In this document: positions 7,572 through 12,454 of the stretch, in pieces
How positions within the stretch are numbered: the first letter of the stretch is position 1
Layout of the letters: the number at the start of each line of letters is the position of its first letter
Translations under genes and position numbers: made by a program
The notes under the pieces: model-generated
What the model saw: only the letters and a program-made list of their open reading frames with translations
What the model was told of the DNA's origin: nothing
Database searches by the model: none
Source: DATGMB01 sp035293845
GTDB lineage: Bacteria > Acidobacteriota > Terriglobia > Bryobacterales > Bryobacteraceae
DNA: 12,454 nt
Assembly: GCA_035293845.1 (NCBI GenBank)
Contig: DATGMB010000327.1
Location: 1 to 12,454 of the forward strand
Direction: 5' to 3'

Positions 7572-8588
7572 CTACTGCACGCTCCAATAGCCGGAACGCG
7601 CGCGGACCGTGAGATCGGACCGCCCTTTCACCTCGACGCGGATGGAATGGAACACTCCGGCCGCATCGGGCTTCGGCTGGAAGCTGACGATGTACTGCCG
7701 GTGCACTTCGGCGCCCACGGCCTGAATCGCCGATTCGAGGCCGCCCTGTTTGACGAAGCGGAACGTCCGGCCGCCGGTGGTGCGAGTCAGGAGGGCTGCG
7801 GCGTCGACTTTGCTCTTGTGCGCCAGCTCGGTGAACACGTTGAGCAGGCTGCCGGGCGCCATGGGGAGCGGCTCTTCCTCCTCGGGCAGCGGGATCCTGG
7901 ATGAATGATAGCGGCCGGGGTCCTGCTTCTGTTCGTCCGTCATGCGGTCCCACCTGGTCTTGCGCTTATTGGTGAAGGGCTCGAGCAGAGTCGAATACGT
8001 AAGCCAGTAGACGGCGGTATTCTGCAGCTCGGGGCGGCGCATCAGCTCCGCGATTTTGATCTCGCTTGAACGGTCGCGGCTCTCGGCAATGGCGAGAATG
8101 ACGCGGCGGCGGCCGGCGGGGCGCGCGGCGAGCAGCCGCAGCGAACGATCGATTGCGTCCAGCACCGCCGCGCCATCGCCCTGCGCGCGAAGGCTGCGCA
8201 TCGTGTGATTCAGTTCGGCGGAGTCGGCGGTGAAATCCTGCGCGATGGAGACGCGGGATGTGAAGGTGACGAGCGCGGTCTCGCCCCGGTCGCCGGCCAA
8301 TAGATCCGTAAAGAGCGATCCGCTGCGGCCGAGTTTCTCCAGAACCGCGATCGATGCGTTGTTGGCTTCGATTGCGACCACCAGCGAAATCGGGTGGATC
8401 GCGTAATCGAGGTGTACGGACTGCGGCACATTGTTGTCGTACAGGACCAGATCGCGCTCGGTCAGATCGTCGACAAAATGCCCGCGCTCATCCGCAACGG
8501 TGACGGGCGAAACCACCAGCGGGACGGTGCTTTTGAACTGCGCAGCCAGCGGGGGCGAGGCGAGCGAGACCAACAGGAGCAGCCGCAT
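7572..8588 (-). CDS. Secreted VWFA-related acidobacterial domain protein
   Basis: This 338-residue protein has a signal peptide (MRLLLLVSLASPPLAAQ, cleavage likely near 16) and is expected to be exported. The layout matches the VWFA-related acidobacterial domain family (TIGR03436 type). The lead-in strand VSPVTVADERGHFVDDLTERDL (26-47) comes first. A von Willebrand A core runs from about 67 to 200, with VVAIEANNAS at the metal-site position and TALVTFTSRV near 104-113. An acidic, charged insertion spans about 203-247 (including PEEEEPLP). The C-terminal segment is QYIVSFQPKPDAAGVFHSIR to LTVRARSGYW. The usual D-x-S-x-S metal motif is replaced by E-x-N-x-x-S, so metal-dependent ligand binding may be lost. 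The frame stays open to 8693, but the ATG at 8588 is chosen for its signal peptide. Function is unknown. Confidence 0.88.
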   Translation of the reverse strand: MRLLLLVSLASPPLAAQFKSTVPLVVSPVTVADERGHFVDDLTERDLVLYDNNVPQSVHLDYAIHPISLVVAIEANNASIAVLEKLGRSGSLFTDLLAGDRGETALVTFTSRVSIAQDFTADSAELNHTMRSLRAQGDGAAVLDAIDRSLRLLAARPAGRRRVILAIAESRDRSSEIKIAELMRRPELQNTAVYWLTYSTLLEPFTNKRKTRWDRMTDEQKQDPGRYHSSRIPLPEEEEPLPMAPGSLLNVFTELAHKSKVDAAALLTRTTGGRTFRFVKQGGLESAIQAVGAEVHRQYIVSFQPKPDAAGVFHSIRVEVKGRSDLTVRARSGYWSVQ

Positions 8589-8606
8589 CGGGGAGCGAGA
8601 GAGCAC

Positions 8607-8634
8607 TTGATATGCCAGGAACCTGGGGTGCCAG
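8607..8634 (-). promoter_or_regulatory. Weak candidate promoter for the VWFA-like gene
   Basis: On the minus strand, CTGGCA (8634-8629, 4 of 6 matches to TTGACA) and TATCAA (8612-8607, 4 of 6 matches to TATAAT) are 16 bp apart and end 18 bases before the ATG at 8588. The short inverted repeat CCAGG-AA-CCTGG (8615-8626) lies in the spacer. The long palindrome at 8639-8666 is just upstream of the -35, where a regulator could act. The match is weak and rests on consensus alone. Confidence 0.2.
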
Positions 8635-8638
8635 CGCC

Positions 8639-8666
8639 GCAGGTGGAACATGGATGTTCCACTTGC
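8639..8666. repeat. Long palindrome, copy 1 of 2 (operator-like or REP-like)
   Basis: The arms GCAGGTGGAACAT (8639-8651) and ATGTTCCACTTGC (8654-8666) are inverted repeats matching at 12 of 13 positions around a two-base centre. The core GTGGAACA...TGTTCCAC is shared with the second copy at 8702-8730. The single mismatch is at the same position in both copies and would be a G-U pair in a plus-strand transcript. It lies 50 bp upstream of the VWFA-like gene start. Confidence 0.8.
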
Positions 8667-8676
8667 CGAAATTTCG
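8667..8676. repeat. Perfect 10-bp palindrome between the two long palindromes
   Basis: CGAAATTTCG is a perfect palindrome directly abutting copy 1 of the long palindrome. It opens an AT-richer spacer (8667-8701) that separates the two copies and stands out in a high-GC neighbourhood. It could be part of a regulatory array, but a 10-bp palindrome alone can occur by chance. Confidence 0.4.
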
Positions 8677-8701
8677 CCCAACAGCTTCAACAACTTACAA
8701 A

Positions 8702-8730
8702 GCCAGGTGGAACATCGTGTTCCACTTGGC
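8702..8730. repeat. Long palindrome, copy 2 of 2 (possible operator or hairpin terminator)
   Basis: The arms GCCAGGTGGAACA (8702-8714) and TGTTCCACTTGGC (8718-8730) match at 12 of 13 positions with a three-base centre. The centre lies about 63.5 bp from that of copy 1. On the minus strand the hairpin begins 34 bases after the stop of the lipoprotein gene (8765) and is followed by CTTTG, so it could also act as a weak intrinsic terminator for that gene. The poor T tract and the existence of a near-copy make a protein-binding or REP-like element at least as likely. Confidence 0.8.
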
Positions 8731-8764
8731 CCCTCGCGCTACCCCCTGCGTCCATGCGGCAGGC

Positions 8765-9202
8765 CTAGCGCGCGGGCGGCGGGTTGAGGCGCTTCTCCAG
8801 CTCGCGCGTGAAGTCCTGCAGCGCTTTGCGGTCGGCCTCCTGCCATTTGATGACGACGAAGTAATCGCCGGCCCAGAAGAAGATGGTATCGGCGGAGGGA
8901 CGCCACCGCTGCGCGAGATCGACGCCCACCGCCCTGGAAGTCAGCTCGTAGGCGCGGGCCTCCAGCTTGCCGGGCCCTTTATATTCGGCGAGGACGAAGC
9001 GGCGCACCTCCGAGCGGGGGACCGGATCGGGCACATCGGAGAGAGAGGGTTGCCGCAGCTCCGTGCGATGCCAGACGCCGGCCATCGTCTCCGGAAACGG
9101 CTGCACGGCGGGCGCTCCCCGGCTGCCGCAAGCCGCAAGGGCCGCGAGAGCGAGCACGGTTGGAGCAAGCGCGAGATTCGCAAGGCGGCTTCGGCGTGTC
9201 AT
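8765..9202 (-). CDS. Small lipoprotein, hypothetical (resembles acidobacterial DUF6599-like proteins)
   Basis: This 145-residue protein carries a clear lipoprotein signal: basic start MTRRSR, a hydrophobic run to residue 24, then lipobox LAAC with Cys25. The mature part of about 120 residues contains PETMAGVWHRTELRQ (37-51), AYELTSRAVGVDLAQRW (84-100) and a final amphipathic helix DRKALQDFTRELEKRL. The W-x-R start, the tyrosine-rich strands and the Q-R-W segment remind me of DUF6599-type acidobacterial lipoproteins, but this is memory of a pattern, not a search result. The ATG at 9202 has only GAGTGGG immediately upstream as a poor ribosome site. It is transcribed away from the rph unit, with a shared 51-bp upstream region, and is followed by the palindrome gap. 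Confidence 0.75.
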   Translation of the reverse strand: MTRRSRLANLALAPTVLALAALAACGSRGAPAVQPFPETMAGVWHRTELRQPSLSDVPDPVPRSEVRRFVLAEYKGPGKLEARAYELTSRAVGVDLAQRWRPSADTIFFWAGDYFVVIKWQEADRKALQDFTRELEKRLNPPPAR

Positions 9203-9253
9203 CCCACTCGATTCTCACATGTTGCGCGGGAACGCGGTGCTACCATCGCATTT
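9203..9253. promoter_or_regulatory. Divergent intergenic region between the lipoprotein and rph operon starts
   Basis: These 51 bases must hold start signals for transcription in both directions, unless the units are read from outside. Rightward, TACCAT (9241-9246, 4 of 6 matches to TATAAT) ends seven bases before the ATG at 9254, which has no Shine-Dalgarno, so a leaderless message is possible. No good -35 lies 16-18 bp further up. Leftward, GAGAAT is the best -10 candidate and has no convincing partner. The region is identified by gene arrangement rather than strong boxes. Confidence 0.35.
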
Positions 9254-9397
9254 ATGGCGAAATTCAAACCGGTCAAGCCGAAACGGCCGAAAGTGACCGG
9301 TCCGCCGCCGGGCGGAGTGGCGTGCGTGACGCTGGTAATCGTGGGAATGGTTCTCGTAATGCTGCTGCTTTATTTCGCGATGAGGAGCGCGGGCTGA
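9254..9397 (+). CDS. 47-residue single-pass membrane protein, first gene of the rph operon
   Basis: This short reading frame encodes MAKFKPVKPKRPKV, then TGPPPGG, then one hydrophobic helix from about 22 to 42 (VACVTLVIVGMVLVMLLLYF), then AMRSAG. By the positive-inside rule, the strongly basic 12-residue head should be cytoplasmic with the helix in the inner membrane. Its stop overlaps the rph ATG by one base (TGATG), which argues for real translation and coupling, as does the biased composition. No Shine-Dalgarno precedes the ATG. I know of no named family; its function is unknown. The alternative, that it is a chance frame over the rph leader, is less likely given the clean basic-proline-TM layout. 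Confidence 0.72.
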   Translation: MAKFKPVKPKRPKVTGPPPGGVACVTLVIVGMVLVMLLLYFAMRSAG

Positions 9398-10113
9398 TGC
9401 GTGCGGATAACCGGCAGGCCGGCGAGTTGCGGCCGGTCGAGATCGTGACCGGGTACCTGGCGACGGCGGAAGGCTCGGCGCTGATCAAAACGGGCGCAAC
9501 CCAGGTGCTGTGCGCGGCGACGGTCGAGGATACGGTGCCGCCATTTCTGCGCAACAGCGGCAAGGGCTGGATCACGGCCGAGTATTCCATGCTGCCGCGC
9601 GCAACCTCCAAGCGCACGCCGCGCGAGGTGACCAAGGGGCGGCCCTCCGGGCGCACGCATGAAATCCAGCGGCTGATCGGCCGGTCGATGCGGTCCGTGG
9701 TGGACCTCGGCGGATTCGGCGAGCGCACGGTGATGCTCGATTGCGACGTGCTGCAGGCGGACGGAGGCACGCGCACCGCATCGATCACCGGCGCCTTCGT
9801 GGCCATGGCCGCGGCCTTTCAGCAACTGGTGCGATATGGCGCCATCAAGCGGACGCCGGTGCGGGATTACGTGGCCGCGACCAGCGTGGGAATCGTGCGC
9901 GGAGAGGCGCTGCTCGATCTCTGCTACGAGGAGGACTCGCAGGCGGATGTCGATATGAACGTGGTCATCACCGGCGGCGGGCGGTTCGTCGAGGTGCAGG
10001 CGACCGCCGAGCACAATACGTTCGACGACGCGCAGATGGCGGATCTGATCGGGCTGGCGCGCTCGGGCATCGCGCGCCTCGTGGAATTGCAGAAGCAGGC
10101 GGTCCGGCTTTGA
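9397..10113 (+). CDS. rph: Ribonuclease PH
   Basis: RNase PH trims the 3' ends of tRNA precursors by phosphorolysis, releasing nucleoside diphosphates. The 238 residues equal the typical bacterial length. The N terminus MRADNRQAGELRPVEIVTGY is the family start, followed by GKGWITAEYSMLPRAT (56-71) and RTHEIQRLIGRSMRSVVD (86-103), whose arginines help bind phosphate and RNA. DCDVLQADGGTRTASITGAF (114-133) and VDMNVVITG are further conserved blocks. The ATG at 9397 has GGAG nine bases upstream and shares a base with the stop of the small membrane protein. The rdgB start overlaps its stop in the same way (TGATG), a pairing found in many bacteria. An open frame extending back to 9160 has no homology to the family and was not used. 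Confidence 0.97.
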   Translation: MRADNRQAGELRPVEIVTGYLATAEGSALIKTGATQVLCAATVEDTVPPFLRNSGKGWITAEYSMLPRATSKRTPREVTKGRPSGRTHEIQRLIGRSMRSVVDLGGFGERTVMLDCDVLQADGGTRTASITGAFVAMAAAFQQLVRYGAIKRTPVRDYVAATSVGIVRGEALLDLCYEEDSQADVDMNVVITGGGRFVEVQATAEHNTFDDAQMADLIGLARSGIARLVELQKQAVRL

Positions 10114-10691
10114 TGCGCCTGTATTGCGCCACCGGCAATGCCGGCAAGCTGCGGGAGTTCCGGCTGGCGGCGCTCCAGGCGCCGGTCGAAATCGATCTGC
10201 TGCCGCGCTTCCGCGAGTTGCCGGCAGCCGTGGAGGATGGCTCCACATTCGCCGAGAACGCGGTCAAAAAAGCGCTGCATTATGGCCGCTACGCGGACGG
10301 CCCGCTGTTCGCCGACGATTCCGGACTCGAAGTCGACGCGCTGGGCGGCGCGCCGGGTGTGTATTCGGCGCGATTTTCGGGGCCCGGCGCGACGGATGAG
10401 TCCAACAACCGGCTGCTGCTCGAAAAGCTGCGCGGAGTCGCGGATCGCTCGGCACGGTTCGTGTGCGCCATCGCTCTGGTGGAGGCGGGCGAAGTGCGGG
10501 GCGTGTGGCACGGAGCGGTCGAAGGGCGAATTCTCGATGCGCCGCGCGGCGGGCACGGCTTCGGCTACGATCCGCTATTTTATTACGAGCCCTTCGGCTG
10601 CACGTTCGGCGAGGCGGGCGACGAGGAGAAGTTCGCGGTCAGCCACCGCGGGCAGGCTCTAAGGAAGATGCTGGAAGCAGTCCAAGATTAA
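10113..10691 (+). CDS. rdgB: dITP/XTP pyrophosphatase (non-canonical purine NTP pyrophosphatase)
   Basis: This Ham1/RdgB enzyme hydrolyses dITP, ITP and XTP to the monophosphates, keeping deaminated purines out of DNA and RNA. The 192-residue protein shows all family blocks: ATGNAGKLREF (6-16) for the nucleotide, STFAENAVKKA (44-54), FADDSGLEVDALGGAPGVYS (66-85) with the catalytic Asp69, GFGYDPLF (149-156) and KFAVSHRGQALRKM (173-186). Its ATG overlaps the rph stop (TGATG), and no strong ribosome site is seen, consistent with reinitiation after rph. It ends with TAA at 10691, only four bases before the stop of the convergent mgtC-like gene, leaving no room for a separate terminator. Confidence 0.96.
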   Translation: MRLYCATGNAGKLREFRLAALQAPVEIDLLPRFRELPAAVEDGSTFAENAVKKALHYGRYADGPLFADDSGLEVDALGGAPGVYSARFSGPGATDESNNRLLLEKLRGVADRSARFVCAIALVEAGEVRGVWHGAVEGRILDAPRGGHGFGYDPLFYYEPFGCTFGEAGDEEKFAVSHRGQALRKMLEAVQD

Positions 10692-10695
10692 CCGG

Positions 10696-11154
10696 CTACC
10701 CCAAATCGCCATTTCCCTTCGTCTTGTCCAGCTTCTCTTTGAGCGGCAGCAGAACGGCCAGGGCGATGACGTTCAGGGCCGCCAGGAGGATGGCCATCGC
10801 AAAGCGGTCGAGCGCGACCGCAGCGCCGAGAGCACCGGTGTTCCAGATGCTCGCGGCCGTGGCGGTGCCATGAATGTTGCGCCCGGTCTTGAGGATCGCG
10901 CCGCCGCCGATGAATCCGATGCCGGCAACCAGGCCCTGGATGATGCGGGATTGCGCGGCGGCGTCCATGTGTTCGCCGGTGGCCAGCAGGACGTAGCCGC
11001 AAGCGGCGACGGCGGTCAGCGGGAACGTGCGCAGCCCGAGGCTGTGGGTCTGCTGTTCGCGATACAAGCCCGCCGGCACGGCCAGGATATAGGCCAGCAA
11101 GAGACGTCCGATATCGTGCCAGCCGGTGTGCCAGTCCTGCGCGGTGAATTGCAT
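10696..11154 (-). CDS. MgtC/SapB family inner-membrane protein
   Basis: This 152-residue membrane protein belongs to the MgtC/SapB family. Members are linked to growth at low magnesium, virulence or acid resistance; a biochemical role is established for few of them. Likely helices lie near 16-30, 44-59, 71-88, 98-114 and 118-137. The hallmark blocks are present: LGLRTFPLTAVAACGY (39-54) and RIIQGLVAGIGFIGGGAILK (70-89), then HGTATAASIW (95-104). The first helix ends AGLYREQ where many members have GLERE. The protein stops right after the last helix with a short Lys-rich tail, so the C-terminal cytoplasmic ACT-like domain of true MgtC is absent; a simple SapB-type protein is more likely. It begins four bases after the pentapeptide gene stop and is probably expressed with it. 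Confidence 0.92.
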   Translation of the reverse strand: MQFTAQDWHTGWHDIGRLLLAYILAVPAGLYREQQTHSLGLRTFPLTAVAACGYVLLATGEHMDAAAQSRIIQGLVAGIGFIGGGAILKTGRNIHGTATAASIWNTGALGAAVALDRFAMAILLAALNVIALAVLLPLKEKLDKTKGNGDLG

Positions 11155-11158
11155 AGTC

Positions 11159-12454
11159 TCAGAAATCCAGATACGCGGGAAGGCTGGTGCGGGCGTCGCT
11201 GGCGGCGCGCTGGAGCTGCTCCCGCGTGAGTCCCAGGGCAGCGCTCAGGTTGGCGGCGGCGATGTTGGCCTCGTCGAAGATGGCCCCGCAGAGATTGGCG
11301 CCGGAGAGATCGGCTTCAGTCAGATCGGCGCCGGCCAGGTTCGCTCCCGTGAGATCGGCCTGGCGCAGGCTGGCGGCACGCAGGTTCACGCCATTGAGCA
11401 TAGCGCGCGTGAGCACCGCGTAATCCAGCTTGGCGCCGCCGAGGTTGGCCGTGCCCAGGCAAGCTCCGTGCAAATCGGCGGAATTGAGATCCGCACTCTG
11501 GAGATCGGCGGACGCGAGGTTGGCCTCGGGGGCCGTTACACCGGCGAGTACGGCTTCCGTGAGATCGGTTTCGCCGAGATCGGAGCGGCCCAGATTGGCA
11601 TTGGTGAGGTCGGCGTGACTGAGCACGGCCCTGGTCAGAGCCGCGCGGCTCAGGTTGGCGCCAATCAGCCTGGCGCCCGCAAGATCCGCTCCCGCGAAGT
11701 TGGCGCCCGGGAAATTGGCGCCCATCAGGGTGCTCCCGGCAAGCTGAGCGCCGGCAAGATCCGCGCCGCCGGCATCGGCCCAACTCAGGTCCGCCTGGTT
11801 CACCACGGCGCCGCTGAGGATGGCGCCTGTCAGCGTGGCGCGAATCAATTTGGCGCCGCCCAAATCGGCCTGCGCGAGACGGGCTTTGCTGAGATTGGCC
11901 TTGGTGAGATCGGCATGGGAAACCGCGGCTTCGGCGAGGTTGGCCGCCGTGAAATCGGCGCCGGCGGCGATGGCGCCGCCCAGCACTGCGCCGCGAAAGT
12001 CCGCGCCGGTGGCATAGGCGCCCGAGAGGTTCGCGGCGCTGAGATTGGCGCCGGTGAGAATGGCCTGGTCAAGCTGGGCGAAGCTCAGGTCGGCGGATTT
12101 CAGGTCGGCCGAAGCCAAGCCGGCCTCGCTGAGGTAGGCCTGCTTCAAATTCGCGCCGCTCAAATTGGCCCGGTTGAGGTTGGCGGAGCTGAGGTCGGCC
12201 TCCTGGAAATCGGCCTCGCTGCAATCGGCTTCCTCGAGGTCGCTCCGGTTCAGGCTGGTTTTGACCAGGTTCGCGCCTTGGAGCTGGGCGCGGCTGAGAT
12301 CGGTCTTGCTGGCATTGGCGCTAACCAGACTGGCCCCGATCAGATTGGCGCCGCTGAGGTCGGCCGCTACCAGGTATGCACCATTCAGATCGCCCGCACT
12401 GAGGTCCGGCACGACGTCCGGCCTCTGTTCCCGGGTAAAGTTCCAGGTGCGAAC
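11159..12454 (-). CDS. Very long pentapeptide-repeat protein (5' end off the window)
   Basis: The visible 431 residues are almost entirely tandem pentapeptides of the A(D/N)LXX type, roughly 75-80 units over about 385 residues, which should fold into a right-handed quadrilateral beta-helix of about 19 coils. The frame is open through the window edge. The part before the first repeats reads RTWNFTREQRPDVVPDLS, which fits the 'W-N-x-x-R-x-x-x-P-D-V-x-P-D-L-S' lead-in that I recall for such proteins, so the gene very likely starts beyond 12454. A GTG at 12412 with AGAGG nine bases upstream is the internal alternative. The C-terminal cap (ALGLTREQLQRAASDARTSL) is the usual end of the family. No signal peptide or membrane helix is visible. 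Function is unknown; some relatives mimic DNA and bind gyrase, but nothing here shows that. Confidence 0.93.
   Translation of the reverse strand, partial: VRTWNFTREQRPDVVPDLSAGDLNGAYLVAADLSGANLIGASLVSANASKTDLSRAQLQGANLVKTSLNRSDLEEADCSEADFQEADLSSANLNRANLSGANLKQAYLSEAGLASADLKSADLSFAQLDQAILTGANLSAANLSGAYATGADFRGAVLGGAIAAGADFTAANLAEAAVSHADLTKANLSKARLAQADLGGAKLIRATLTGAILSGAVVNQADLSWADAGGADLAGAQLAGSTLMGANFPGANFAGADLAGARLIGANLSRAALTRAVLSHADLTNANLGRSDLGETDLTEAVLAGVTAPEANLASADLQSADLNSADLHGACLGTANLGGAKLDYAVLTRAMLNGVNLRAASLRQADLTGANLAGADLTEADLSGANLCGAIFDEANIAAANLSAALGLTREQLQRAASDARTSLPAYLDF
11235..12415 (-). repeat. Degenerate 15-bp tandem repeat encoding the pentapeptide array
   Basis: At DNA level the pentapeptide gene is a 15-bp-period repeat. 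On the plus strand, units resemble GAGATCGGC or GAGGTTGGC followed by a variable half, repeated close to 80 times. Copies are diverged rather than identical, so this is old protein-level duplication and not a recent expansion. It could still promote slippage or misassembly. It is fully explained by the coding sequence. Confidence 0.85.

Noticed and set aside
8589..8693. Upstream extension of the VWFA-like gene to 8693 by 35 codons
   Set aside because: The extension reads through palindrome copy 1 and would bury the signal peptide behind a charged segment. The ATG at 8588 gives a normal exported protein.
8702..8730. Calling the second palindrome a definite intrinsic terminator
   Set aside because: It is followed only by CTTTG rather than a T run, and a near-copy lies 64 bp away with no T run at all.
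11235..12415. Regular repeats suggestive of a CRISPR or minisatellite array
   Set aside because: The 15-bp period, absence of unique spacers and perfect reading as A(D/N)LXX pentapeptides show that this is a coding repeat.

Overview
The window (about 65% GC by eye) reads like a chromosome segment of an Acidobacteriota, probably a Solibacter/Bryobacter-type organism. The best marker is the gene at 7572-8588. Its product has the layout of the VWFA-related acidobacterial domain family: a signal peptide, a 'V-x-D-x-x-G-x-x-V-x-D-L-T' entry and a C-terminal 'R-x-x-x-V-R-A-R-x-G-Y'. The frequent proline/alanine-rich lipoproteins and the tightly overlapping mixed housekeeping genes fit this. No RNA gene, insertion sequence, CRISPR array or integrase was seen. 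Genes are packed with no gap above 300 bases; the largest is 176 bp (8589-8764).

Layout. From the right edge of the leftward cluster, on the minus strand: a small DUF-like lipoprotein (9202-8765); a gap with two copies of a long palindrome; a secreted VWFA-like protein (8588-7572); a divergent pyrroline-5-carboxylate-reductase-like protein (7557-6775); the tRNA amidotransferase subunit gatB (6740-5247), with the thiol peroxidase bcp (5253-4786) starting inside its last codons; an unrecognised membrane-anchored protein (4746-4186); an NADPH:quinone reductase (4189-3209); a membrane-bound PAS/HAMP histidine kinase (3212-1380); a proline-rich putative lipoprotein (1354-737); and a metallopeptidase of the Xaa-Pro aminopeptidase family (740 to beyond the left edge). 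Several junctions are 4-base ATGA overlaps, so much of this block is likely translationally coupled.

On the plus strand, 9254-10691 is a compact three-gene unit: a 47-residue single-pass membrane protein, RNase PH (rph) and the non-canonical purine NTP pyrophosphatase (rdgB). Each junction is a TGATG overlap. It converges with only 4 bp to spare on an MgtC/SapB family membrane protein (minus, 11154-10696). That gene sits 4 bp downstream of a very long pentapeptide-repeat protein which enters from the right edge.

Function. Most of the window is housekeeping: peptide turnover, Asn/Gln-tRNA amidation, peroxide defence, RNA 3' processing and nucleotide-pool cleaning. The accessory parts are the kinase block with its unknown membrane protein, the paired palindromes before the VWFA-like gene, and the pentapeptide/MgtC pair. 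I do not see a complete, clearly new defence or mobile system. The best leads are the twin palindromes, the pentapeptide-MgtC pair, the reductase with altered signature motifs, and the tiny membrane protein fused into the rph operon.
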